DNA of 64,000 nucleotides. Source: Candidatus Soleaferrea massiliensis AP7. GTDB taxonomy: Bacteria > Bacillota > Clostridia > Oscillospirales > Ruminococcaceae. Numbering within the stretch: position 1 is the first letter of the stretch; each line of letters begins with the position of its first letter. The position numbers were made by a program, and so were the translations under genes. The notes below the pieces were generated by a model. That model was not told where the DNA came from. It ran no database searches and worked only from the letters and a program-made list of their open reading frames with translations. The stretch lies in the NCBI RefSeq assembly GCF_000820765.1, contig NZ_CCYH01000029.1:1-64000 (forward strand), in the 5' to 3' direction. Shown piece by piece: positions 50,972-59,593 of this stretch.

Positions 50972-51701
50972 AACCATGCTGAAAACAGAGCTGAAATTGT
51001 CCCTGCGCGGGATGGACATGTTCATCTTTGCAATCTGCCTGCCGGTTGTGATGATGGTAATCCTCGGCATCCTCTATGGGGACGCGCCCGCTTACGCCGG
51101 GGCAAACCACACCTTCCTGCAGCAGTCGTTCCCGGCCATCTCCACCATCGCCATCTGCGCGGGCGGCGTGATGGGGCTGCCGCTGGTGGTCTCCGATTAC
51201 CGGCACAGGAAAATCCTGAAGCGTCTGCGCGTGACACCTGCCGGCCCTGTCCTGATCCTGATGGTACAGGCGGTCATCTACGCGCTGTACGCGGCTGTTT
51301 CACTGATTCTTGTCTACCTCACGGCGGCGGTCTTCTTCGGCGTTTCCTTCACCGGATCGGTGCCGCTGTTCCTTTTGTACTACGTACTGGTCATGCTGTC
51401 GATGTTCAGCATCGGCATGATGGTGGGCGGCATCGCGCCGAACAGCAAGATGGCGGGCCTCATAGCAAGCTTACTGTATTTCCCCATGCTGATCTTTTCG
51501 GGCGCCACCCTGCCCTACGAGGCCATGCCCGCCGCGCTGCAGCATATAGCGGATGCGCTCCCTCTGACGCAGGGCATCAAGCTGCTCAAGGCCGCCTGTC
51601 TGGACCTTCCCACGGGCGACGTCATCCTTCCAATTCTGATTATGGCCGCCCTGACCGTCGTCTGCGCAGGCATCTCCATTCGGTTTTTCAGATGGGAATA
51701 G
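50958..51701 (+). CDS. ABC-2 type transporter permease
   Basis: 247 residues from ATG 50958 (AGGAGGAAA in front, inside the ATPase gene). Six membrane segments; the conserved ABC-2 stretch with FPMLIFSGATLPYEAMP near residue 175 and LPLTQGIKLLKAA near 200 identify the family. It forms the membrane part of the exporter with the ATPase just before it. A strong terminator closes the unit. Confidence 0.92.
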   Translation: MKAFRTMLKTELKLSLRGMDMFIFAICLPVVMMVILGILYGDAPAYAGANHTFLQQSFPAISTIAICAGGVMGLPLVVSDYRHRKILKRLRVTPAGPVLILMVQAVIYALYAAVSLILVYLTAAVFFGVSFTGSVPLFLLYYVLVMLSMFSIGMMVGGIAPNSKMAGLIASLLYFPMLIFSGATLPYEAMPAALQHIADALPLTQGIKLLKAACLDLPTGDVILPILIMAALTVVCAGISIRFFRWE

Positions 51702-51718
51702 CCGTATAGCCTGCAAAA

Positions 51719-51761
51719 ATCCCCTGCAGGCAGCTTATCTCAGGCTGCCTGCAGGGGATTC
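51719..51761 (+). terminator. Terminator of the MerR-ABC unit
   Basis: AATCCCCTGCAGGCAGC pairs with GCTGCCTGCAGGGGATT across nine bases. Confidence 0.85.
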
Positions 51762-51902
51762 GTCTGTCCATTTTCCACTTTGGCTGTTCGCTTTTTGCTC
51801 TGTCTGTTCGTTTTCCGCACGGAACATCTATTTCACATGCCTGTCAGATCAAAGCCTTCTTTTATCGGATCCTGCCTGCTTTTCACAGATGTGCCGGCGT
51901 GT

Positions 51903-52355
51903 TCATGCATTCCCCGATGGTGCCGCATCTTCATGACGATGGTTCGTCTGCTTCCTGCCCGCGGTACAATATCCGGTGGCTGTGACCGACGCGACCAGCG
52001 TTCCCAGCTCATCGCGGACATCGATCTGGTAGTAGCTGGTGGTCCTGCCATTCTTCACGCAGACCGCTTCGGCAATCAGCTTTTTTCCCTTCGCAACGCC
52101 CAAAAACGTGATGTTGGAGCTGAGCGATACCGTCCCAGTGCTCTGCCAGTTGGACGCGACCGCAAACGCAAAATCCGCCAGCGTGAACGACACGCCCCCC
52201 ATGACCGCGCCCATCGCGTTTCTGTGCCGCGCCTGCAGCAGAAGGCTGCACTTGGCGTAATGATCGCCGATTTCATCGATGACCGCGCCGTTCTCGGTTG
52301 CAAACCGGTCCTCTGCAAAGATTGCCCGGACCTCTTCTATGGATTTCATTTCCAT
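51903..52355 (-). CDS. PaaI-type hotdog thioesterase
   Basis: 150 residues. I start at ATG 52355 (MEMKSIEEVRAIF, with AGAAGGTCATC before it); the open frame continues 51 codons upstream through non-coding-like sequence. The hotdog core is seen in NAMGAVMGGVSFTLADFAFA, followed by SLSSNITFLGVAKGKKLIAEA and GRTTSYYQIDVRDE. The enzyme class hydrolyses acyl-CoA thioesters; the exact substrate is unknown. It stands alone with its own promoter. Confidence 0.88.
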   Translation of the reverse strand: MEMKSIEEVRAIFAEDRFATENGAVIDEIGDHYAKCSLLLQARHRNAMGAVMGGVSFTLADFAFAVASNWQSTGTVSLSSNITFLGVAKGKKLIAEAVCVKNGRTTSYYQIDVRDELGTLVASVTATGYCTAGRKQTNHRHEDAAPSGNA

Positions 52356-52525
52356 GATGACCTTCTCATTCCTTTCAAATTGCATGCATCCGCATTTGCG
52401 GTTCATGCCATACCGGACTGGATGCATGTTACGCCCAGATAAACAATTCCACCGTGGGAAGGGATACACCATGTCCTTCACCGATGGAGCATCTTTCAGT
52501 CCGTGCATATGGATTCCTATCTGTT

Positions 52526-52554
52526 ATTTTATAAAAGTACAGAGCTTGTGTCAA
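52526..52554 (-). promoter_or_regulatory. Promoter of the thioesterase gene
   Basis: TTGACA (52554-52549), 17 bases, TAAAAT (52531-52526) on the minus strand, leaving a leader of about 165 nt in which I see no gene. Confidence 0.7.
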
Positions 52555-52687
52555 TACCATCAAACCATTTGTTCCGTTTTGAACGGCAGATATGCTTGAG
52601 CGGCACATGGAAATCAGCATTTCCATGCTTCATCCATTCAAACCCGTGCGTTCCTGATTCGCCCGCAGGTCTTCTCCCATCAGCTGC

Positions 52688-52728
52688 AAACCCCGGATAC
52701 AGACCTCGACGTCTGCATCCGGGGTTTG
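52688..52728 (-). terminator. Terminator of the RR-HK-lipoprotein-ABC unit
   Basis: AAACCCCGGATGCAGAC pairs with GTCTG(T)ATCCGGGGTTT, 17 bases after the permease stop. Confidence 0.75.
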
Positions 52729-52743
52729 CTGCAGGGATGGCAT

Positions 52744-55158
52744 TCAACCGGCAGCGCGGTGTTTCTGACGGGGGACTGCGGAATGTCCTGTCATCCTCAT
52801 GAAGGCTGCCAGAACGCCTGCCAGAAGCAGGACTCCCGCTGCCGAATAACCAAGCACCACCGGCACTCCATGCGCTGTTATGATGCCGCTCGCCATATTG
52901 AAAACCGGCAGCAGCGAGCACCACCATGCAAAATCCAGCCCCATCGAATAAAGTACCACGGGGACCAGCAGCACCAGCATACTCGAAAACAGGGCCTGCA
53001 GATGGTTTTTCAGCCTGTCGGAAAGGAACAGCACGATCAGGGTGATCACCGCGATTGTCAAAAGCTGCATGGCAAACATCAGGACCACCCACAGCACAAT
53101 CGGCAGATTGAGCCCCATCTCCTGATAGCCGGGCAGGCTGCGCGTGGAAGCTGTGAATTGATTCATCGGACAGCAGCGCAGAATCTGCGCCACGCGGCAA
53201 ATCCACAATACCAGGCTGACTGCGAATGCCGCCGCTAGGCTGATCACGATCTTGCACCGGACAATCCGCCTTTTCCCCTGCGCCGTGGACGCCAGCAGAT
53301 TCCAGGATTTCTTTTGGTATTCCATAGAGAAGACCGCGCTGAACGCCAGAATGACACAGGCCGTGAGCAGCACGAAATCCATCAGGCTGCCGTTGTCCGT
53401 CATGCCAAACAGCAGCAGATAGCCGGTATCATAGATGAAAGTCCCATCCGAGCCTTTGACATACTCGTACTGCCGCAGTACCCGCTGAAAAGAGGGATAA
53501 AACGCGGTTTCACTGTAATACGGCGCCTTCATGGATTCGCCGGTCTGCTCGTCGATTTCCCCGGAAGCCACCAGCGCGTCAATCCTGTCGATCTGGGAAA
53601 ACGCCTCCTCGTATTTATGGTTTTCCGCCGCGATCCGCTCCTCCTTTTTCGGCGTCAGCTTTCCCTCCAGCTGCAGCATAACATCCTGGTAATAGGTTTC
53701 CGCCGGCGTCAAAACGTAGGTTTTGGAAAGATGCTGGTAGCCCAGCAGCACGCTGAAGAGAAGCAGGATGATAAGCGCCCTGTTCATAATCAGGATTTTG
53801 TATCCCTCATGCCGGTACAGGCTTCCATGCTCCTTAAACCGGATGGAAAACGGGAGACGCAGCGCGGAAAGCCCCAGGTTCCTGCACTTTAAGAATGAAA
53901 AGACGCTGAGAAGGCATCCTGCCAGCAGATAACCGCCCAATGCGATCCAGGACATCAGCAGCCGGGATACCGGATAGCCAAAGAAATTGAAATTCAGATA
54001 GCTTCCATACAGGTTTTCCGTTTTCATAAGCCCGAAGAAGTTCAGGAATTTCAGCCAGTTTGCTGAAGAATAGGATGGCACAAAGAGATAGAGCGCAAGG
54101 CATAGGCCAAGCAGCAGCAGGCCTGCCAGATAGGGGGCAAAGCTGTGCTTTGCGAGAATGGCCGCCAGCATCAGGAACGCCCCGAACGCAAACAGCGCCG
54201 CCGCCTTGGTCGCCACCGTCAGCAGCAGGTACGAAAGCACCGTAATGGGCAGGTTGCTTTCGATGAGGGGGGAAACGGACTGGATACTTCTGAACAGATC
54301 GCCGATCCCTGCCGTGCCCGCGAAGAAGAGCAGGTTTGCTCCGTAAAACAGGACGGCTGCCGCGAAGCAGTGAACCGCCAGCGCGGACAGCTTCGCCAGG
54401 ATGCTTCCGGTTCTTCCTCTGAGAGACGCCCTGGTGATATAGAAGAGCTTCTTTTCCTTCTCTTCAAAGATCAGGCTTGAGGCAAACAGGAACACCGACA
54501 GCAGCAGAAGGAGATCGGTGGCGGCTGACTGCGTGGCGGAAACAACGCCTTTGGACGGGTAAAAGCTCGTGTGCACGCCGCCTAAGCCCGCATAATCCGC
54601 CGCCTCCCGCTCAATGTTCCGTTCGGAAAAGGCGTCGGTTTCCCCCGATGAAAAGATGGAGATGCCCAGCATCGTCTCCTTGCGGGTCTGGATGTCCTTT
54701 AGATAGGCGTCATAGGAGAAAACCCTCTGCGCCTCCTCATAGACCTCTGTGATCAGCGCGGCTTCCTGCTCCAGCGTGCCGGTATATTTCAAATAGCTTC
54801 CATCCATATAGCTGTCATAATACCGCTCAAACACGCCCGGCTGCTCCGCCATCATCTGCTGCGCCGCCGCCTTGCCGGCATCGTCGGAAGCGGCGCGGGC
54901 ATTCAGCACATCCCGCACCAGCCGGACGCCCTGGATGTCCTGGTACAGCTGCTCCACACAGCGCTGCTTTTCGGATTCTGACATCCTTTCCAGCTCGCTT
55001 CCAAGCGCCTTGTACGAGCCGGGCTGTGGCGTCGTTCCGTCGGACAGGCCGGAGTACCACAGAATAAAGATGTTGACCGCCAGCATCGCCGCCACGGCCA
55101 GGAGAAAGCTGCGTCTTCTCCATATCTTGTGAAGCTCAAAAAACGTCAGCTTATTCAT
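52744..55158 (-). CDS. Large ABC transporter permease of two fused halves
   Basis: 804 residues. It looks like two ABC-2-type permeases in one chain: a first half (1-430) with a membrane segment at 17-37, an extracellular helical domain (about 40-210) and a membrane bundle; and a second half (about 450-804) with the same plan (NRALIILLLFSVLLGYQHLS, a helical domain with ETYYQDVMLQLEGKLTPKKE, then six segments). The two halves would give a complete membrane channel with one ATPase dimer. It overlaps the ATPase gene by 8 bases. The likely role is export of a peptide or lipid-active compound sensed by the adjacent kinase (inference). Confidence 0.85.
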   Translation of the reverse strand: MNKLTFFELHKIWRRRSFLLAVAAMLAVNIFILWYSGLSDGTTPQPGSYKALGSELERMSESEKQRCVEQLYQDIQGVRLVRDVLNARAASDDAGKAAAQQMMAEQPGVFERYYDSYMDGSYLKYTGTLEQEAALITEVYEEAQRVFSYDAYLKDIQTRKETMLGISIFSSGETDAFSERNIEREAADYAGLGGVHTSFYPSKGVVSATQSAATDLLLLLSVFLFASSLIFEEKEKKLFYITRASLRGRTGSILAKLSALAVHCFAAAVLFYGANLLFFAGTAGIGDLFRSIQSVSPLIESNLPITVLSYLLLTVATKAAALFAFGAFLMLAAILAKHSFAPYLAGLLLLGLCLALYLFVPSYSSANWLKFLNFFGLMKTENLYGSYLNFNFFGYPVSRLLMSWIALGGYLLAGCLLSVFSFLKCRNLGLSALRLPFSIRFKEHGSLYRHEGYKILIMNRALIILLLFSVLLGYQHLSKTYVLTPAETYYQDVMLQLEGKLTPKKEERIAAENHKYEEAFSQIDRIDALVASGEIDEQTGESMKAPYYSETAFYPSFQRVLRQYEYVKGSDGTFIYDTGYLLLFGMTDNGSLMDFVLLTACVILAFSAVFSMEYQKKSWNLLASTAQGKRRIVRCKIVISLAAAFAVSLVLWICRVAQILRCCPMNQFTASTRSLPGYQEMGLNLPIVLWVVLMFAMQLLTIAVITLIVLFLSDRLKNHLQALFSSMLVLLVPVVLYSMGLDFAWWCSLLPVFNMASGIITAHGVPVVLGYSAAGVLLLAGVLAAFMRMTGHSAVPRQKHRAAG

Positions 55159-55879
55159 GATCCGCTTCCTCTCCGAACAGCTTCATATAGACCTCCTCCA
55201 GATCCTTTGCACCGCCGAACCCGCTGCACAGGGCATCCACGGTATCTCTCGCAGCCACCTCGCCGGCCTTCAAGACGATGATCTCCTTCGCTATGGACTG
55301 GATGTCGGACACGACATGGGTCGCCATCAGCACAATCCTGCCTGCTGAAAGCTCCTTGATCTTTTCCCGGATGCGCACCCGTTCCTTGGGATCGAGTCCC
55401 GCGGTGGGTTCGTCGAGGATCAGCAGCCTGGGATCTCCCATCATGGCCTGCGCGATCAGAAGGCGCTGCTTCATGCCCCCGGAATAGGTGCCGACAGGCC
55501 GGTCGAGCTTCTCCAGCAGATTGACATAGCCCGCAGCATGCTCGATCTCGTCGTGCATCTGTTTTTTGCGGATGCCTTTGAGCGTGCCCATATAGCAGAG
55601 GAACCGCCTTCCGGTAAAGGATTCGTAAAGGCCCTGCTGCTGCGGGGCGTATCCCAGCAGGCTGCGGTACTGTGCACCCAGCTTCTTTACAGCGATCCCA
55701 TCCCAGCAGACCTCGCCGCTGTCCGCCTTCAAATTGTCGGTGATGATGTTCATCAACGTGGACTTGCCGGCCCCGTTTGGACCGAGCAGACCATACACGC
55801 CCTCCGAAAGGGAAAGGGAAACGGCCTGCAGCGCATATTTCTCCCCGTACCGCTTGGTGACATGTTTGATTTCAAGCAT
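55151..55879 (-). CDS. ABC transporter ATP-binding protein
   Basis: 242 residues from ATG 55879 (MLEIKHVTKRYGEKYALQ; GAGGTG in front). Walker A GPNGAGKST, Q-loop LLGYAPQQQGLYES, signature YSGGMKQRL, Walker B LLILDEPTAGLD and the H-loop region MATHVVSD are intact. It partners the large permease after it and follows the lipoprotein gene by 11 bases. Confidence 0.93.
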   Translation of the reverse strand: MLEIKHVTKRYGEKYALQAVSLSLSEGVYGLLGPNGAGKSTLMNIITDNLKADSGEVCWDGIAVKKLGAQYRSLLGYAPQQQGLYESFTGRRFLCYMGTLKGIRKKQMHDEIEHAAGYVNLLEKLDRPVGTYSGGMKQRLLIAQAMMGDPRLLILDEPTAGLDPKERVRIREKIKELSAGRIVLMATHVVSDIQSIAKEIIVLKAGEVAARDTVDALCSGFGGAKDLEEVYMKLFGEEADHE

Positions 55880-55890
55880 TCCTTTGCACC

Positions 55891-57300
55891 TCACATTCCT
55901 GTTCCAATCAGATCGATGGGCTGATAGTTCGCCCGGCCCTGATAGAGATCTTCTTTGGCTATCAGCGCATACTGGTATCCGTAGATGCTGTACTGTCCGT
56001 TGTCATAGGCGGTGTCCAACTCGGCATCGATATCGCTGATCACCAGGAAGGCGTCCTGCATCTCCGCAAGGATTTCGATGGGGGTTTCCATGACGGACAC
56101 CGTCAAGTCAGAGCGGTCGATCGTTCCATCCCGCAAATGGATGAAATACTGCGCCCGGTCCGTGCCGTCCCATGTACCGCAGAGCAGGACATCCCGATAA
56201 GCGGACAGGATCTGGCCTGCCTGCGTCTCGGCAAGGACGCTTTCTTCCTTTGTCTTCAGATCAATCCGGTTGACGCGTCCTTCTCCCTGTGAAGATACGT
56301 AGAGCGCGCCATCCCGGACCGCAGAGGTGTTGAGGTTCTGGTTCCGCAGCTTTACGAGCAGCTCCGTGCTGCCGTCGGACGGACGGAACGTGGATATATG
56401 GGTTTGAGAATTCCTGTACGCATCCAGATAGGTGTCTTCATCGAACCTCTCCTGCTCGGTCAGTTCGCGGTCAAACACAATCTGGCTAACCACCAGGGCG
56501 TCATCGAAGGCGCCGATAATCTTCCAGTCTGGCTCCAGCGTGCATACCGCGCTGGATTTCCAGGAATCCGTGTCCACCTCGATCAACGTGCGCTCCGTGG
56601 AGGTGACATAGCCGGTTTTGTTGTCCGCCTGCCCGCTGGCAAGCTTTTTGATGACAAAGTAAAGCGACCGGTCCCCTGCCAGAACGATGTCCTCCACCCA
56701 GAGATCCGCGGCAAAGGCGTAAACCTGCTCCCTGCCTGTTCCATCGAGATTCATGCGGTACAGGCAGGCCGGAGATCCGCTGAGCGAAGAGCCGCCTTCC
56801 TGCATCGGGCTTTTCTCATCGCCGCCCTGCTCGAAGCTCGTGCCGTCCTGATCCTGCTCATGCGAGAATACAAAGAGGGAGTTGTCGTACACGAACAGGC
56901 TTCCCGCAGGGTCCGCATCCTTTTCCAGAAAGAGCGCCGGGCATTCGGCCGTGTCATGGGCGCAGCCGGGACGGTTGCAGAGATAGATTTCCTTCCTTGT
57001 TTTGTAGTCCACATACATCATATGTCCTGCAAACACGCCGTCCTTCATCCGGGGGCCTTCGTAGGTCAGATAATAATACCCGTCTTCGGTCGCACATTTT
57101 AACCTGCCGCTGCCGAGGACAGTAAAGCCGCCGTCAGACGGTTCGGACGGCGTTTCGGAATCCGAACCGTTTGACGAAGCGCCGGAAGACCGGCCGGCAT
57201 CGGATTGATTCGAAGCGGCGGCGTTGTCCGGGGATTGGTCACAGCCGGCAAAGAGCAGCAGCAATGCTGCGGTGCAAAGCATGAGAATCCATCTTTTCAT
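55891..57300 (-). CDS. Lipoprotein with predicted beta-propeller-like domain
   Basis: 469 residues. Lipobox LLFAGC with Cys20; a Ser/Asn/Asp-rich linker (to about 65); then repeating beta segments such as DGYYYLTYEGP, CLYRMNLDGTG, TLIEVDTDSWK and VNRIDLKTKEES, which resemble DUF5050-like or YncE-like propellers. Two cysteines (LCNRPGCAHDTAECPAL) are near residue 110. Its place between the kinase and the ABC genes suggests a substrate-binding or sensing partner of the transporter (inference). Its ribosome-binding site AAGGAG lies in the 3' arm of a hairpin, and an internal promoter overlaps the 5' arm. Confidence 0.82.
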   Translation of the reverse strand: MKRWILMLCTAALLLLFAGCDQSPDNAAASNQSDAGRSSGASSNGSDSETPSEPSDGGFTVLGSGRLKCATEDGYYYLTYEGPRMKDGVFAGHMMYVDYKTRKEIYLCNRPGCAHDTAECPALFLEKDADPAGSLFVYDNSLFVFSHEQDQDGTSFEQGGDEKSPMQEGGSSLSGSPACLYRMNLDGTGREQVYAFAADLWVEDIVLAGDRSLYFVIKKLASGQADNKTGYVTSTERTLIEVDTDSWKSSAVCTLEPDWKIIGAFDDALVVSQIVFDRELTEQERFDEDTYLDAYRNSQTHISTFRPSDGSTELLVKLRNQNLNTSAVRDGALYVSSQGEGRVNRIDLKTKEESVLAETQAGQILSAYRDVLLCGTWDGTDRAQYFIHLRDGTIDRSDLTVSVMETPIEILAEMQDAFLVISDIDAELDTAYDNGQYSIYGYQYALIAKEDLYQGRANYQPIDLIGTGM

Positions 57301-57334
57301 AAAAAAATCTCCTTATCCGTTTGATAAGGAGATT
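57301..57334 (-). promoter_or_regulatory. RBS-sequestering hairpin, also terminator-like, before the lipoprotein gene
   Basis: On the minus strand AATCTCCTTATC (57334-57323), loop AAACG, GATAAGGAGATT (57317-57306), then T's directly up to ATG 57300. The 12-bp stem hides AAGGAG and the T run makes it resemble an intrinsic terminator. Confidence 0.6.
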
Positions 57335-57363
57335 GTAAGGCCAAAAAGTCAAGATTCCGTCAA
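57332..57363 (-). promoter_or_regulatory. Internal promoter of the lipoprotein-ABC genes with RR-type direct repeat
   Basis: TTGAC at 57363-57359 and 57352-57348 on the minus strand (11-bp period); TACAAT at 57337-57332, 20 bases below the first TTGACG. The same layout is at 59375-59406 before the response-regulator gene. Confidence 0.6.
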
Positions 57364-57400
57364 GCCCTCTGCACATCTTTGGTATGAAAAGATTCCCTGT

Positions 57401-58681
57401 TCATGCGACCGAAACGCGGACCTCCGCTTTTGCGCCGCCTTCGGGCGCGTCCGACAGCACAAGCTCCCCGCCGTGCTTTTTACAGAGGATGCGGCTGATC
57501 ACCAGCCCCATCCCGATATGGCCGCCGGACGCATCGGTGGAAAACAGGTACTGCCCTTTCGACTCCAGAATTTTCTTGGGAAAACCGGCGCCGTCGTCCT
57601 GTATGACGGCCGTCAGAATGGTGTCCTCCACGGAAAACGATATCTGTACGGTATGCTTTGCAAACCGCAGCGCATTGGTCAGAAGGTTCTCCAAGACGCG
57701 GTACAGAATCTGCCTGTCAACCATCCCCTTGCAGTCGGGTACGGAAATAGCGATCTCGGCGCGAATGCCCTCCTGCCGCGCCATCATGATAAAGTCGTCC
57801 GCCATTTCCTCCAGCAGCGCCGGCAGCTTACATGGGATGCGGCGAACCTCCATATCTTCAAGATGATGGATATCCCGTATGGAGTCGGTATAGCGCTCCA
57901 GCCGTTTCGCGGCCGTGGAAAGGTTCGATACCGTGTGCAGGAGCTTTTCTTCGGACAGCCTGCCTTCCGGGATGTTCTCCTGCAGGTACTCCGCATATCC
58001 TTCGATGATGGAGATCGGATTGCGCAGGTCATGGGCGACCGACGCCTGCAGCATCCGGCGCTCCTCCAGCATGGCCCACAGGGAACGGTTGTTCTCGCAG
58101 AGGGTTTCCCGCATCTTTTCAAAAGAATCGCAGAGCTTTCCCATCTCATCCGCGCTGTCGTACCGGACGGTGAAATCCAGATTCTCGTTTGCGATGTTTT
58201 CGGTCGCGGCTGAAAGGATCCGAATCGGGCCATCCAGTTTTTTGCGGTAAAACCACGCCGCGCACAGCAGCACCCCCGCAATGGAATAGACCGCAGGCAG
58301 GGCAACCATGGCGGCGGACAGGAACGAATAAGCCGCTTTCCGCTTCGGCGACAGCGTTTGAAAACCGTTTTCCACCCGCTCGATCGAATACCGCGTGATG
58401 CCCTTTTGTTCCGGCATTTCCTGTGCGTCCCCATCCGCGGTCAGTTTCCCGAGCGCATCTTCCGAGCCGAACTCCATCCTCTGCCAGAACACCTCCTCCG
58501 TCCCGTCGTCATAGATCGTTTTGATGCTCAGATAGACCTCATCCGAATCCGGCAGAATCCATTTCTGCAGCGCAAAGCATCCCCAGATGGTCAGAACCGA
58601 AAGCAGGATGATCAAAGCGACCGTACAGATCATGGCATAGAAAAAGGACTTTTTCAGTGAAGCCGACTGCATTCTTTTCAT
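57401..58681 (-). CDS. Sensor histidine kinase of an OmpR-type pair
   Basis: 426 residues. I start at ATG 58681, which overlaps the regulator stop (ATGA). Two membrane segments (about 13-35 and 135-160) enclose an extracellular domain of about 100 residues. HAMP follows (GPIRILSAATENIANENLD), then the phospho-acceptor helix with VAHDLRNPISIIEGYAEYL and an HATPase domain (NLLTNALRFAKH, DDGAGF, GGHIGMGLVISRILCKKHGG). It is the cognate kinase of the upstream regulator; the ligand is unknown. Confidence 0.93.
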   Translation of the reverse strand: MKRMQSASLKKSFFYAMICTVALIILLSVLTIWGCFALQKWILPDSDEVYLSIKTIYDDGTEEVFWQRMEFGSEDALGKLTADGDAQEMPEQKGITRYSIERVENGFQTLSPKRKAAYSFLSAAMVALPAVYSIAGVLLCAAWFYRKKLDGPIRILSAATENIANENLDFTVRYDSADEMGKLCDSFEKMRETLCENNRSLWAMLEERRMLQASVAHDLRNPISIIEGYAEYLQENIPEGRLSEEKLLHTVSNLSTAAKRLERYTDSIRDIHHLEDMEVRRIPCKLPALLEEMADDFIMMARQEGIRAEIAISVPDCKGMVDRQILYRVLENLLTNALRFAKHTVQISFSVEDTILTAVIQDDGAGFPKKILESKGQYLFSTDASGGHIGMGLVISRILCKKHGGELVLSDAPEGGAKAEVRVSVA

Positions 58682-59352
58682 GATTTCCATTTGTATCCCA
58701 TTCCCCATATCGTCTCAATGTAATCCCGGCCGGCTGCGGCCTGCAGCTTGGTCCGGATTTTCCGCACATGCTCCTTGACCACGTTGCTGTCCCCTTCGGC
58801 ATCATAGCCCCAAACGGCTTCATAAATGCGTTCTTTATCGAACACCTGGTTTGCGTTTGACAGAAGGAACTCGATGATGTCGAATTCCCGCTTGGAAAAG
58901 CTGATCTCAGCATCTCCAAAACACACGCTGCGCGCGGACAGGTTGACAATCAGCCCCTGCGACGATATCAGGTCCGACGCCGCGCGGCCGCGCTGGTCCC
59001 GGCGCAGATGCGCTTCGATCCGGGCGGTGAGTTCCTTCAGGCTGAACGGCTTTGTGATGTAGTCGTCTCCCCCGCTCTGCAGTCCGGTGACCTTATCCTG
59101 CTCGGTGATTCTCGCCGTTAAAAACAGGATCGGGCACACCACATGCCCGCGGATCTGTCTGCACAAGCGCAGACCGTCGATGTCCGGCATATTGATATCC
59201 AGCAGAATCAAATCCGGGCGGACCTTTAACAGCGCAAGCGCCCTCTCGCTGGTGTTTGCGGTATAGGGCAGATAGCCGTTTGCTTCAAGATGCTCTGCCA
59301 GCAGCTCAGTCAGCATGGTTTCATCATCTACGATCAAAATCTTTTTCTGCAT
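58678..59352 (-). CDS. OmpR-family response regulator
   Basis: 224 residues from ATG 59352 (GGAGGGAG in front; an earlier in-frame start would overlap the promoter). Receiver domain with VDDE, the phosphorylated Asp in LILLDINMPDIDG and Lys in DYITKPFSL; winged-helix output domain with REFDIIEFLLSNANQVFDKE and DSNVVKEHVRKIRTKLQ. OmpR-type regulators bind direct repeats with about 11-bp period, which is what lies before this gene and again before the lipoprotein gene, so self-activation and control of the ABC genes are likely (inference). Confidence 0.93.
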   Translation of the reverse strand: MQKKILIVDDETMLTELLAEHLEANGYLPYTANTSERALALLKVRPDLILLDINMPDIDGLRLCRQIRGHVVCPILFLTARITEQDKVTGLQSGGDDYITKPFSLKELTARIEAHLRRDQRGRAASDLISSQGLIVNLSARSVCFGDAEISFSKREFDIIEFLLSNANQVFDKERIYEAVWGYDAEGDSNVVKEHVRKIRTKLQAAAGRDYIETIWGMGYKWKS

Positions 59353-59374
59353 GTTCTCCCTCCTATCCGTGTAT

Positions 59375-59406
59375 ATCCTATCCCCCAAAGGTCAATTTTT
59401 CGTCAA
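59375..59406 (-). promoter_or_regulatory. Promoter of the response-regulator gene with direct repeat
   Basis: TTGAC at 59406-59402 and 59395-59391 on the minus strand (11-bp period), TAGGAT at 59380-59375, 20 bases below the first TTGACG. Confidence 0.6.
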
Positions 59407-59593
59407 GCCGCCGCCTTTGAAAAACAGACACTTCGGCGCGGGATGATGTTTTCATACAAAATCAAGGCTCCGTCCATTGTTTGAACATGAAGACAGCCAG
59501 CTCTGTCTATGGCTGTGCGGCTGATACCGTTTATCCGAACCATGGTCAAAGCCAGCTGTCTTCGGTCTATCCTTTGTAAAGGATACGCGCCGA

